49,523 bases of DNA from JACIYW01 sp014359745 (GCA_050433985.1 JBNPWE010000020.1:1-49523); one strand, 5' to 3'; shown: positions 31,479 to 40,193, numbered from the stretch's first letter. The notes: generated by a model from the letters alone, not told the origin. Translations and numbers: made by a program.

Positions 31479-33756
31479 CCGGCGCCTCTTGCAGCCAGGT
31501 CCAGACCCGCAGGGGCGTGAACGGCATATCGACCTTTTCCACCCCGCGCGCGGCCAGCGCATCGCGCACCGCATTGGCCACGGATGCCATGGACCCGACG
31601 GTGCCCGCCTCTCCACAGCCCTTCATGCCAAGCGGGTTGGCGGTGGAGGGCACGGATTCGGTGGTGAAGGTGATCATCGGCATGTCGTCGGCGCGCGGCA
31701 TCGCATAGTCCATGAATGTCGCGGTGATCAACTGGCCGGTCTCGTCATAGAACGCATGTTCGACAAGCGCCTGCCCAAGCCCCTGCGCCACGCCGCCATG
31801 CACCTGCCCCTCGGCCAGGCGGGGGTGCATCAGCGCGCCGAAATCATCGGTCACGGTATAGCGCAGCACCTTGACCACGCCGGTTTCGGGATCGACCTCT
31901 ACCTCGGCGGCATGGGCGCCGTTGGGGTAGGACCGGGCGGGCAGGGTGCTGCGTTCGGACTGGCGCAGCAGATCAAGGCGGCCCGCGGCGCGGGCCAGGT
32001 CGGCGGCCTCGATCAGGGTGGGGGTGCGGTTCGATCCTTCGGCGCGGAAGGTGCCATCGGCAAAGCTGATCTTGCCCGCCTCCACGCCCAGTTCATCGGC
32101 AAGGAAGGGGGTGAAGGCGGCGATGGTCTTGTCCATCACGGCGATGGTTGCCACGGATTGCGTGGTGACCGACCGCGATCCGCCGGTGCCGCCGCCTTGC
32201 GCAATGCGGTCGCTGTCGCCCTGAACGATGATGATCCGGTCAAAGGGAATGCCGGTGCGATCCGACAGGAACTGCGCATAGACGGTTTCATGCCCCTGAC
32301 CGGTGGATTGGGTGCCTACATAAAGCGTGACGGTGCCATCCTCGTTGAATTCCACGGTGGCGCCTTCGGTGGGGTCGCCCAGGATCGCCTCTATATAGCA
32401 GCAGATGCCAAGGCCGCGCAGCTTGCCGCGCTTTGCCGCCTCGGCCTTGCGGGCGGGGAAGCCGACCACATCGGCCTCTCGTGCCAGGCGGTTGAGAACA
32501 CGCGGGAAATCCCCCACGTCGTAAAGTTCACCCGAAGCGGTCTTGTAGGGGAAATCGCGGATGAAATTGCGCATCCGCAGATCGATCGGGTCAACGCCCA
32601 ACTGCCGCGCCGCAGCGTCCATGCAGCGTTCCAGCGTATAGATCGCCTCGGGTCGGCCGGCGCCGCGATAGGCATCAACCTGCGCGGTGTTGGTATAGAT
32701 GCCCTTGGTGTTCACGAACACGGTTTGCACGTCATAAAGCCCGGTCAGCACCTTTGAGGATACTTCCGACTGGATCGGCTGGCCGAATTGCGAATTATAG
32801 GCGCCAAGGTTTGAATGGATCATGACCCGGTAGGCGGTGATCTTCAGATCCTTGTCAAAGGCCAGTTCGGCGGTCGAGGTCAGGTCGCGCCCGGCATTGT
32901 CGGTCTGCATCGATTCCGAGCGGTCGGCGATCCAGCGCACCGGTTTGCCCAGCATCCGCGTGGCTTGCGAAATGGCGAAATATTCGGGATAGGCCATTGC
33001 CTTCATTCCGAACCCGCCGCCCACATCGGGGGTGGTCACATGCACGGCGTCGGCATCAAGGCCGAGCGCCGTGGCGATCCGGTCGCGATGCCCCCACACG
33101 CCTTGCGATCCGATGGCGACATGCAGGCGCGTGCCATCCCAAGTGGCCCAGGCCCCACGCGGTTCCATCGAATTGACGATGACGCGGTTGTCTTCCAGAT
33201 CGATCGAGACGCGGTGCGCGGCCTTGGCAAAGGCGGCCTTTGTTGCGTCCTCATCGCCCAGCGCCCAGTCATAGGCGACATTGTCAGGCGCCTCGGAATG
33301 CAGGTCGGGGCCGCCGGGGGTGATGGCCATGTGCGGAGCGCGTTCTTTAAGGTCAAGCCCGATCATCTCGGAGGCGTCGCGCGCGGCGGCCAGCGTGTCG
33401 GCCACGATCAGCGCCATCGCCTCGCCCACGAACCGCACCCGGCCCTTGGCCAGGATCGGGCGCAGCGGCGCGGCCCCGTTGCTGCCGTCGCGGTTCCTGA
33501 CAGTAATCGCTTCCATCCCCAGCTTGACACCGGCCGCCTCCAGATCCTCGGCGGTCAGCACCAGGTGCACACCGGGGGCGGCGCGCGCGTCCTCAAGGTC
33601 GGTCAGGGTGAAATCGGCATGTGCCATGGGAGAGCGCAGGAAGAACGCGCGCAGCGCATCCGCGGGTGGCACATCATCGATATAACGCCCCGCGCCGGTC
33701 AGAAACCGCACATCCTCGCGCCGGTTGGTGGTTTGGCTGTCACCGAATTTGGTCAT
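31465..33756 (-). CDS. CoxL-type molybdopterin-binding dehydrogenase large subunit (form II)
   Basis: 763 residues from ATG 33754-33756 after AGGGGG. Xanthine-oxidase/CO-dehydrogenase large-subunit fold: N-terminal NRREDVRFLTGAGRYIDD, molybdopterin motifs GGGFGMKAM and TGQGHETVYAQFL, and the catalytic Glu in GMKGCGEAGTVGS. The loop AYRGAGRPEA is the form II signature, not the AYRCSFR of true CO dehydrogenase, so the substrate is probably an aldehyde, purine or other heteroaromatic compound. The usual FAD (CoxM) and 2Fe-2S (CoxS) subunit genes are not adjacent. A perfect hairpin covers its ribosome binding site. Confidence 0.9.
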   Translation of the reverse strand: MTKFGDSQTTNRREDVRFLTGAGRYIDDVPPADALRAFFLRSPMAHADFTLTDLEDARAAPGVHLVLTAEDLEAAGVKLGMEAITVRNRDGSNGAAPLRPILAKGRVRFVGEAMALIVADTLAAARDASEMIGLDLKERAPHMAITPGGPDLHSEAPDNVAYDWALGDEDATKAAFAKAAHRVSIDLEDNRVIVNSMEPRGAWATWDGTRLHVAIGSQGVWGHRDRIATALGLDADAVHVTTPDVGGGFGMKAMAYPEYFAISQATRMLGKPVRWIADRSESMQTDNAGRDLTSTAELAFDKDLKITAYRVMIHSNLGAYNSQFGQPIQSEVSSKVLTGLYDVQTVFVNTKGIYTNTAQVDAYRGAGRPEAIYTLERCMDAAARQLGVDPIDLRMRNFIRDFPYKTASGELYDVGDFPRVLNRLAREADVVGFPARKAEAAKRGKLRGLGICCYIEAILGDPTEGATVEFNEDGTVTLYVGTQSTGQGHETVYAQFLSDRTGIPFDRIIIVQGDSDRIAQGGGTGGSRSVTTQSVATIAVMDKTIAAFTPFLADELGVEAGKISFADGTFRAEGSNRTPTLIEAADLARAAGRLDLLRQSERSTLPARSYPNGAHAAEVEVDPETGVVKVLRYTVTDDFGALMHPRLAEGQVHGGVAQGLGQALVEHAFYDETGQLITATFMDYAMPRADDMPMITFTTESVPSTANPLGMKGCGEAGTVGSMASVANAVRDALAARGVEKVDMPFTPLRVWTWLQEAPGAAA

Positions 33757-33760
33757 GTTT

Positions 33761-33802
33761 CCCCCTGCAAGCTGTGGTGCAGCCACACTAGCTTGCAGGG
33801 GG
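33761..33802 (-). promoter_or_regulatory. Long perfect hairpin covering the coxL ribosome binding site
   Basis: Arms CCCCCTGCAAGCT (33761-33773) and AGCTTGCAGGGGG (33790-33802) are perfectly complementary, and the loop can add GTGG/CCAC (33774-33777 with 33783-33786). On the coxL mRNA the closing arm is the GC-rich strand containing AGGGGG, the Shine-Dalgarno, five bases before the ATG. It lies in the gap between the decarboxylase and coxL. It may block coxL translation or stop readthrough; no U-tract follows. Confidence 0.75.
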
Positions 33803-33819
33803 GCAGTGTCCAGCCCCGA

Positions 33820-34965
33820 TCAGCCGCGCAGCGACAGGGCGGTGGCGATGGTCAGGTTGCCGAACCCGTTGAAACGGGTGTTGGTAACCGTGGAATAGGC
33901 GCCCATGCCGTGGAAGATCACGAAATCCCCCTCGGCCAGATCGCCGGGCAGGCTGACCATGCCGGGCAGACGATCGACCGAATCGCAGGTCGGGCCAAAG
34001 ACGATGCGTTCCACCGGATCGGCACGGCGCGGGCGCCCGAACTCATCCACCACGTCGATACGGTCGATCAGCCCGATCAGCGGCAGTTCGGCCAGCGCGC
34101 CGTAGATACCATCGTTCAGGAACACATGCGCACCATCGCGCACCGCCTTGACGCGGGTCGCCAGCGTGAAGGCATCGGCGACAATGCCGCGCCCCGGTTC
34201 ACAAACCAGCGCGGGACGGGCATCGCCAAAGGCCTCATCCGTGACCCGGTCGATCAGGGCGAAAATCTCGTCCAGACGGGGCAGGCCATTGATGGTGCGG
34301 TGCGACGGGAAGCCGCCGCCAACGTTGAGCCGCGCAATCGCCACGCCCGCCGTGCGCGCAATCTCGGCGGCGGTGCGGATATAGCTGTCCCAAGCCATCG
34401 GGTCGGCGCATTGGGTGCCGGGGTGAAAGGTGATCGAGGGGATGAACCCGGCCCCGGCCACCCGGCGCAGCAGCTCAACCGCCAGATCCACACTCGCCCC
34501 GAATTTCGCGCCGAAATTATAGGCCGCGCCATTGACGGGCAGCTTGAAACGCACGGTGATCTCGGTCCCTGCGGCGGGAACCATCTCGATCAGCTTGGTC
34601 AGTTCGGAATGCGAATCAACCGAATAGGACCGGATGCCAAGATCCACCGCCACCGCGATTTCCGAACGCGACCGCACCGGGTTGTTGTAATGCATCGCGG
34701 CATCGGGGGCGAGGCGGCGGATCAGGCGCATTTCGGCGGGCGAGGCCACATCATAGCCCTGCACACCGGCGGCGGCCAGATTCTGCACCACGGTTTCATC
34801 GGGGTTGGATTTGACCGCATAGGTCACCAGCCCCGGAAACCCGTCAAGGAACCGCCGGGCGGTTGCCTGCAACACCGCAGGTGCGAAAAACAGCACGGGA
34901 TCTTCGGGGGCATTCGCACGCAGATAATCACGCGGACCAGCCCATATCGTTTTCGTAAGCCCCAT
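33820..34965 (-). CDS. Ornithine/lysine decarboxylase, fold-type III PLP enzyme
   Basis: 381 residues from ATG 34963-34965 after CGAAAGGA. PLP-binding Lys lies in TYAVKSNPDE. VGGGFPSH is the glycine-rich phosphate-binding loop, EPGRGIVADA follows, and the C-terminal active-site Cys is in FGPTCDSVDRLPG. This is the eukaryotic-type ODC fold used by many alphaproteobacteria to make putrescine (or cadaverine) for polyamine synthesis. Sequence alone does not separate ornithine from lysine preference. It is divergent from an Lrp/AsnC regulator and followed by coxL. Confidence 0.93.
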   Translation of the reverse strand: MGLTKTIWAGPRDYLRANAPEDPVLFFAPAVLQATARRFLDGFPGLVTYAVKSNPDETVVQNLAAAGVQGYDVASPAEMRLIRRLAPDAAMHYNNPVRSRSEIAVAVDLGIRSYSVDSHSELTKLIEMVPAAGTEITVRFKLPVNGAAYNFGAKFGASVDLAVELLRRVAGAGFIPSITFHPGTQCADPMAWDSYIRTAAEIARTAGVAIARLNVGGGFPSHRTINGLPRLDEIFALIDRVTDEAFGDARPALVCEPGRGIVADAFTLATRVKAVRDGAHVFLNDGIYGALAELPLIGLIDRIDVVDEFGRPRRADPVERIVFGPTCDSVDRLPGMVSLPGDLAEGDFVIFHGMGAYSTVTNTRFNGFGNLTIATALSLRG

Positions 34966-35143
34966 CGGCGTATCCTTTCGTTTGCCAACAGAGCGCAGCC
35001 AACTTCCTCCCGGAGAACCGGTTCGGAGCCGCTTACGCGTTCTTCCAAACCAGGCCAGGTGCGTATGAGCCGCCCTTTTCCTGAAAACCATTATCGCGCA
35101 TATGGGGCACATTTTTACCGATCAAAAGTGTAGAAATGTATCA

Positions 35144-35168
35144 AATATTCGTTATAATAACGAAAATT
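35144..35168. promoter_or_regulatory. Palindromic operator overlapping the Lrp-type promoter
   Basis: TTCGTTA-TAA-TAACGAA (35148-35164) is a perfect 7-3-7 dyad, extended to 25 bp (35144-35168) with one mismatch. It contains a perfect -10 box TATAAT (35153-35158), 30 bp before the Lrp-type start. AT-rich dyads of this size suit Lrp/AsnC dimers, so autorepression and control of the divergent decarboxylase are likely. Confidence 0.6.
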
Positions 35169-35187
35169 GAAATCAGAATGACGGATC

Positions 35188-35625
35188 ATGCCCCTGGATG
35201 ACCTTGACCGGGCCCTGCTGGCCCAACTTGCCGCCGATGCGCGGATTTCGATCGCCGTGCTGGCGCGGCGCATGAAGGTTGCGCGTTCGACCATTCAGGC
35301 CCGGCTGGAGCGGCTGGAAGGCAATGGCACCATCGCGGGCTATACCGTCAAGCTGGGCGCAGGCGGGCAGCAGCGGCGGATACGCGCCACGGTTCTGTTG
35401 ACAATCGAACCCCGCGCGCAGGCCAACATCCTGACCAGGCTCAAGGCCATCCCCGAGGTGGAGCGGGTGAACACCACCTCGGGGCGCTTCGATCTGCTGC
35501 TGCTGATCACCGCGCCCGATACCGCCATTCTGGACGATGTGCTGGACAAGATCGGGGCATTGACCGGGGTCAGATCATCCGAAAGCCTGATCCACCTGTC
35601 CACCAAACTGGATCGGGCCGTGTAG
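35188..35625 (+). CDS. Lrp/AsnC-family transcriptional regulator
   Basis: 145 residues. The N-terminal winged helix (LDRALLAQLAADARISIAVL then ARRMKVARSTIQARLERLE) occupies about 5-50. The C-terminal RAM ligand-binding domain (about 65-140) has LLLITAPDTAILDDVLDKIG. Family members sense amino acids or related amines. The divergent ornithine/lysine decarboxylase suggests a basic amino acid as ligand, which is an inference. An AT-rich palindrome with TATAAT lies in the shared control region. The ribosome binding site is weak. Confidence 0.92.
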   Translation: MPLDDLDRALLAQLAADARISIAVLARRMKVARSTIQARLERLEGNGTIAGYTVKLGAGGQQRRIRATVLLTIEPRAQANILTRLKAIPEVERVNTTSGRFDLLLLITAPDTAILDDVLDKIGALTGVRSSESLIHLSTKLDRAV

Positions 35626-35713
35626 GCGGGCACAAGCGCGCACACGGGGAGCACACGCACGGGCCAAGCCCTTGTGAAGGCGCGTGCGTTGTATCCAAGC
35701 GTCGGGGTGCCGA

Positions 35714-35742
35714 CCTGTTATGCACCGAACCGTCATAACAGG
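35714..35742 (+). promoter_or_regulatory. Hairpin covering the ribosome binding site of a small secreted protein
   Basis: CCTGTTATG (35714-35722) and CATAACAGG (35734-35742) are perfect inverted repeats around an 11-nt loop. The second arm includes the first bases of the AGGAG Shine-Dalgarno (35740-35744), six bases before the ATG. It could act as a translation switch or as a protein-binding dyad near the start site. Confidence 0.6.
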
Positions 35743-35750
35743 AGAACGCA

Positions 35751-36065
35751 ATGACCCACCCCATCCGTCTGATTGCGGCCAGCCTTGTGATCGGCCTTGC
35801 CGCCATGCCCGTCACCGCCGCGCCCACGGCGCAAAAAGGCACGGTCGCGGCCGACACGTCGGCCTGCCACTTCGCCAGCGATACCAATGCGATCATCTTT
35901 TCCCGAGAGGATCTCGATTGCACCCATGCCTCTGCCACGTTTGATGCGATTGAACTGATCTACCTCGCCCCGATGGGGCAACGGGCAGAGACCGAGGGAA
36001 AATGCTACCCCTCCGGCCTCTGCGATGGCGAGGATTATTCCAAACCACAGGATGACTATTCCTAA
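35751..36065 (+). CDS. Small secreted or periplasmic protein with four cysteines
   Basis: 104 residues. Signal peptide at about 1-23 (IRLIAASLVIGLAAMPVTA, cleavage before APTAQ). The mature part is about 80 residues and acidic, with Cys39, Cys57, Cys85 and Cys91, which could form two disulphides in the periplasm. No family is recognised. AGGAG at good spacing fixes the start. Its stop codon overlaps the stop of the convergent fadJ gene by 4 bp. Confidence 0.75.
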   Translation: MTHPIRLIAASLVIGLAAMPVTAAPTAQKGTVAADTSACHFASDTNAIIFSREDLDCTHASATFDAIELIYLAPMGQRAETEGKCYPSGLCDGEDYSKPQDDYS

Positions 36066-38257
36066 GCGGCTGCGGCCCCGTCGCCGTAAAGGTCGTAAAA
36101 CCGCGCACCCTGCCCAGCCATCCTGCGCAACAGATCCGGGCAGGCAAAGCGCGGCCCATGCGCCGCCGTCAGCTCATCGCAGATGGCAGCGGCGCGCGCG
36201 GCCCCGATGATGTCGAGCCAGGAAAACGGCCCCCCCGACCAGGGCGCGAAACCCCAGCCCAGAATGGCGCCCACATCGCCCTCGCGGATATCGGTCAGCA
36301 CGCCATCCTCGAACGCGCGCACCGCCTCCAGCACCTGCACGAACAGCAGGCGGTGCTGCACCTCGGTCAGGTCGGGTTGGGCATCGGCGGCGGGATAGCG
36401 TTCCGCCAGCCCCTCCCACAGGCCCAGGCGTTTGCCCGCATCGTCATAGGCATAAAACCCCGCGTTCGACTTACGCCCAAGCCGTCCCTGATCGGCCATC
36501 CAGAACAGCACCTCATCCACCGCGTCGTCGGGATAATCATCGCCCATCGCGGCCTTGGTCGCCTTGGCGATCTTCACCCCAAGGTCGATCGAGGTTTCAT
36601 CGACCAGTTGCAGCGGCCCCAGCGGCATTCCCACCAGCTTTGCGGCATTTTCCACCAGCGTGGGCGCAACCCCTTCGGCCAGCATGCGGATGCCCTCGTT
36701 GATATAGGGAATGATGGAGCGGTTGGCATAGAAGAACCGCGCATCATGCACGACAATCGGCGTCTTGCGGATCTGGCGCACATAATCCAGCGCCTTGGCG
36801 ACGGCCCGGTCGCCGGTGGCCTTGCCCCTGATGATCTCGACCAGTGCCATCTTTTCAACCGGCGAAAAGAAATGCACGCCGATGAACTGTTCGGCATTCT
36901 GGCTGGCGCGGGCCAGTTCGGTGATCGGCAGGGTCGAGGTGTTGGTGGCAAAGATCACATCCTTGCCCGCCGCCGCCTCGGCGGCCTTCGTCACCTCGGC
37001 CTTGACCTTGGGGTCTTCAAAGACCGCCTCGATGATCATGTCCACGCCCGAAAGCGCCGCGTAATCGGTGGTGGCGGTGATGCGGGCCAGCACTTCGGCC
37101 TTTTTCGCCTCACTCGCCTTGCCGCGTTTGATCGCCTTGTCGAAATGGGTCGCGGTATAGGCGCGGCCCCGGTCGGCGGCCTCCTGCTTGGCGTCGATCA
37201 GCACCACCTCGATCCCTGCCTGCGCCGAGACCAGCGCAATCCCCGCGCCCATCATGCCCGCGCCCAGAATGCCCAGCTTTTTCACCCGCTGATCCGGCGC
37301 TTCGGGCCGGTTCGCGCCCTTTTCCAGCGCCTCCTTGTTGATGAACAGCGACCGGATCATCGCGGTTGACGACGGGTTGAGCAGGATATTGGTGAACCAC
37401 CGCGCCTCGATCTTCAGCGCCGTGTCAAAGGGCACCAGCGCGCCCTCGTAAACCGCGCTGAGCAGCGCCTTGGCGGCGGGGTAAACCCCCATCGTCTTGC
37501 CATGCACCATGGCCGAGGCGCCGACAAAGGTCAGGAACCCCGCCGGGTGATAGGGCGCGCCGCCGGGCATCTTGTAACCCTTGGCGTCCCAGGGCTTGAC
37601 CAGATCGGCATCTTTCGCGGCCAGAACCCAGGCGCGGGCGGCGGCCAGCGGATCGGCGACCACCTCGTCGATCAGGCCTGCGGTTTTGGCCTGTTTGGGC
37701 GCGCTCAGCTTGCCCTCCAGCAAAAACGGCGCCGCCGCCATCGCGCCCAGCTTGCGCACCAGCCGCGTCGTGCCGCCGCCACCGGGAAAGATACCCACCA
37801 TGATTTCCGGCAGGCCGATCTTGGCCGATGGGTTGTCGGCGGCAAAAATCCGGTGACAGGCCAGCGGCAGTTCCAGCCCGATCCCCAGCGCGGTGCCGGG
37901 CAGGGCGGCGGCAATCGGCTTGCCGCCTTTCAGGGTCTTGGGGTCCATCCCCGCGCGCTCGATCTTGCGCAACACGCCGTGCATGCGCATCACGCCCTCG
38001 AACAGCCCGCGCGCCGGATCGTCGCCGACCATATCCTTCATCTTGGCGATGAGGTTCAGATCCATCCCCCCCGCGAAGGTCTCCTTGCCCGAGGTGATGA
38101 CAACCCCCTTGACCGCCTCATCCTTCAGCGCCGCGTCAATGGCCGCGTCAAGTTCTGCCAGCCCCTCAAGGCTCAGCACGTTCATGGATTTTCCCGGAAC
38201 GTCCCAGGTGATGGTGGTGATGCCGTCAGCATCGGTTTTCGCGGTAAAATCGGCCAT
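36062..38257 (-). CDS. fadJ: Bifunctional enoyl-CoA hydratase/3-hydroxyacyl-CoA dehydrogenase (FadJ/FadB-type)
   Basis: 731 residues. The N-terminal crotonase domain (about 10-300) has SGKETFAGGMDLN and KIGLPEIMVGIFPGGGGTTR with the two active-site acidic residues. The NAD-binding domain begins at VKKLGILGAGMMGAGIALVS (about 325), followed by the two 3-hydroxyacyl-CoA dehydrogenase C-terminal domains (GVHFFSPVEKMALVEIIRG; FFYANRSIIPYINEG). It catalyses the middle steps of beta-oxidation. It lies 3 bp after the thiolase gene in the same operon. FadJ versus FadB naming is uncertain. Confidence 0.94.
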   Translation of the reverse strand: MADFTAKTDADGITTITWDVPGKSMNVLSLEGLAELDAAIDAALKDEAVKGVVITSGKETFAGGMDLNLIAKMKDMVGDDPARGLFEGVMRMHGVLRKIERAGMDPKTLKGGKPIAAALPGTALGIGLELPLACHRIFAADNPSAKIGLPEIMVGIFPGGGGTTRLVRKLGAMAAAPFLLEGKLSAPKQAKTAGLIDEVVADPLAAARAWVLAAKDADLVKPWDAKGYKMPGGAPYHPAGFLTFVGASAMVHGKTMGVYPAAKALLSAVYEGALVPFDTALKIEARWFTNILLNPSSTAMIRSLFINKEALEKGANRPEAPDQRVKKLGILGAGMMGAGIALVSAQAGIEVVLIDAKQEAADRGRAYTATHFDKAIKRGKASEAKKAEVLARITATTDYAALSGVDMIIEAVFEDPKVKAEVTKAAEAAAGKDVIFATNTSTLPITELARASQNAEQFIGVHFFSPVEKMALVEIIRGKATGDRAVAKALDYVRQIRKTPIVVHDARFFYANRSIIPYINEGIRMLAEGVAPTLVENAAKLVGMPLGPLQLVDETSIDLGVKIAKATKAAMGDDYPDDAVDEVLFWMADQGRLGRKSNAGFYAYDDAGKRLGLWEGLAERYPAADAQPDLTEVQHRLLFVQVLEAVRAFEDGVLTDIREGDVGAILGWGFAPWSGGPFSWLDIIGAARAAAICDELTAAHGPRFACPDLLRRMAGQGARFYDLYGDGAAAA

Positions 38258-38260
38258 GTC

Positions 38261-39472
38261 CTAGACCCTCTCGATAATCGTTGCCGCACCCATGCCCGAC
38301 GCCACGCAGAGCGTGGCCAGCCCGGTGCCCTTGCCCGAACGCTCCAGCTCATCCAGCAGCGTGCCGAGGATCATCGCCCCCGTGGCCCCCAGCGGATGCC
38401 CCATGGCGATGGCGCCGCCGTTCACGTTGACCCGGTCGTGATCCACGTCAAAGGCCTGCATGAAGCGCAGGACCACGGCCGAAAACGCCTCGTTCACCTC
38501 GAACAGGTCGATGTCGGAAATCGACATGCCGTGATCGCGCAGGATCTTTTCGGTCACCGGCACCGGGCCGGTCAGCATGATGGTGGGATCGGTGCCGATC
38601 TTGGCGGTGGCGCGAATGCGGGCGCGGGGTGTCAGCCCGTATTTTTCGCCAAATTCCTTGTTGCCGACCAAAAGCGCCGCGGCACCATCAACAATGCCGC
38701 TGGAATTGCCGGCGTGGTGGACATGGTTCACCCGCTCCAGATGCGGGTATTTCATCAAGGCCACCTTGTCGAACCCCGGCATCACCTCGCCCTGATCCTT
38801 GAAGGCGGGTTTGAGCGCGCCAAGGCTTTGCATGTCGGTTCCGGGGCGCATGTATTCGTCACGGTCAAGAATGGCCAAGCCATTCTGATCGCGCACCGTC
38901 AGAACCGAACGCCCGAACCGCCCCCCGGCCCAGGCGCGCGCGGCGCGCTTCTGGCTCTCCACCGCCAGCGCGTCGCAATCGTCGCGCGAAAACCCGTATT
39001 CGGTCGCGATGATATCGGCGGAAATGCCCTGCGGCACGAAATAGGTCTTCATCGCGAGGCCCGGATCAACGGCAATCGCCGCCCCATCCGATCCCATCGG
39101 CACCCGGCCCATCATCTCGACCCCGCCCGCCACATAGGCCTGCCCGGCCCCCGCGCGCACCTGATTGGCCGCCAGGTTCACCGCCTCCAGCCCCGAGGCG
39201 CAGAAGCGGTTGATCGCCAGCCCCGGCACCTGTTCATCGAAATCCGACGCCAGTACGACCGACCGCGCCAGGCACCCGCCCTGTTCGCCCACCTGCGTGA
39301 CATTGCCCCAGATCAGATCCTCGATGGCGCGGGTGTCCAGATCGCTGCGCGCCTTGATCTCGTTGAGCACCAGCGCCGAAAGCCGCAGCGCCGTCACCTC
39401 GTGCAACGCGCCGTCAACCCGGCCCTTGCCGCGCGGGCTGCGCACGGCATCATAGATATAGGCGTCAGACAT
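38261..39472 (-). CDS. fadA: Acetyl-CoA C-acyltransferase (thiolase)
   Basis: 403 residues, last step of beta-oxidation. The nucleophilic Cys91 is in NRFCASGLEAVNLAA. GGAIAMGHPLGATGAMILG holds the catalytic His, and the C-terminal LCVASGMGAATI holds the second Cys. The order thiolase then FadJ with a 3-bp gap is a normal beta-oxidation pair. The upstream GST stop is 12 bp away, so all three are probably one transcript. Confidence 0.95.
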   Translation of the reverse strand: MSDAYIYDAVRSPRGKGRVDGALHEVTALRLSALVLNEIKARSDLDTRAIEDLIWGNVTQVGEQGGCLARSVVLASDFDEQVPGLAINRFCASGLEAVNLAANQVRAGAGQAYVAGGVEMMGRVPMGSDGAAIAVDPGLAMKTYFVPQGISADIIATEYGFSRDDCDALAVESQKRAARAWAGGRFGRSVLTVRDQNGLAILDRDEYMRPGTDMQSLGALKPAFKDQGEVMPGFDKVALMKYPHLERVNHVHHAGNSSGIVDGAAALLVGNKEFGEKYGLTPRARIRATAKIGTDPTIMLTGPVPVTEKILRDHGMSISDIDLFEVNEAFSAVVLRFMQAFDVDHDRVNVNGGAIAMGHPLGATGAMILGTLLDELERSGKGTGLATLCVASGMGAATIIERV

Positions 39473-39484
39473 GGTGTCCTCCTC

Positions 39485-40120
39485 TCAGGCCCGGTCGGAA
39501 GGTTTTCCGGGCATCAACTCATAAGGGTGCTTCCAGCCCGGCAGCGCCGCGATGCGGTCCAGCCAGCGATCGATATGCGGGCGGGCGGCACGGTCAAAGC
39601 CGAAGGGTTCAGTATAGAAAAGATAGCCGCAACAGGCCAGATCGGCCAAGGTCGGCGCATCGCCCACAATCCAGTTGCGCCCATCCAGATGGCCATCCAG
39701 CACCGAAAGCGCCGCCCGAAACCGCCCGTTCAGCCAGGCAATCGCCGCCTCGGGGCGCTTTTGGGGCGGAATGAAATTCATCATGAACCGCAACGGCCCG
39801 GCCTGCGACGACATCTTGTTGTTGTCCCAAAGCACCCAGCGCAGAACCTCGCGCCGCTCATCCGGGGTTTTGCCCTGAAACCGCCCGGTGGCTTCGGCGA
39901 CATGATATTGTATCACACCGGATTGGGTCAGGATGAGATCCCCCTCGACCAGCACCGGCACTTCGCCCATCGGGTTGAGCTTGTGGAACTCGGGCGTTCT
40001 GGCCCCACCGTGGAAGAAATCGACGAACACCGGCTCCCATGCATAGCCCGCAAGCGTCATGGTCAGCGCCGCCTTGTAGGCATTGCCTGATTCGCCGAAG
40101 CAGTAGAGTTTGGCTGTCAT
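39485..40120 (-). CDS. Glutathione S-transferase family protein
   Basis: 211 residues from ATG 40118-40120 (MTAKLYCFGESGNAYKAALT), after GGAGAGG. A longer frame adds 22 unconvincing residues. The N-terminal thioredoxin-like domain contains NPMGEVPVLVEGDLILTQSG, the cis-Pro and Ser glutathione-binding elements. The helical C-terminal domain contains WIVGDAPTLADLACCGYLF with the N-capping Asp. It heads the GST-thiolase-FadJ group; the link to acyl-CoA catabolism, perhaps detoxifying reactive intermediates, is an inference. Confidence 0.9.
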   Translation of the reverse strand: MTAKLYCFGESGNAYKAALTMTLAGYAWEPVFVDFFHGGARTPEFHKLNPMGEVPVLVEGDLILTQSGVIQYHVAEATGRFQGKTPDERREVLRWVLWDNNKMSSQAGPLRFMMNFIPPQKRPEAAIAWLNGRFRAALSVLDGHLDGRNWIVGDAPTLADLACCGYLFYTEPFGFDRAARPHIDRWLDRIAALPGWKHPYELMPGKPSDRA

Positions 40121-40170
40121 CGTGGTCCTCTCCTTTTCCCCATGCCTGTGCCCGTGGCGCGGTCGGAATT

Positions 40171-40193
40171 TGCGTATTTTTGCCAAGATGAAT
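40171..40193 (+). repeat. Dispersed intergenic repeat, copy 5
   Basis: GCGTATTTTTGCCAAGATGA copy on the plus strand in the 280-bp gap between the small 40.4-kb gene and the GST gene. It faces copy 6 in inverted orientation 147 bp away. Confidence 0.75.

Noticed and set aside
31465..33756. coxL as a true carbon monoxide dehydrogenase
   Set aside because: The active-site loop is AYRGAGR rather than AYRCSFR, and CoxM/CoxS genes are not adjacent.
32815..35133. A 772-codon open frame on the plus strand opposite coxL and the decarboxylase
   Set aside because: Shadow of two well-supported genes; no recognisable motif and no ribosome binding site.
37502..40090. An 862-codon open frame on the plus strand opposite fadJ, fadA and GST
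   Set aside because: It is antisense to three genes with clear catalytic motifs, is rich in His, Arg, Gly and Gln as GC-rich shadow frames are, and has no domain.
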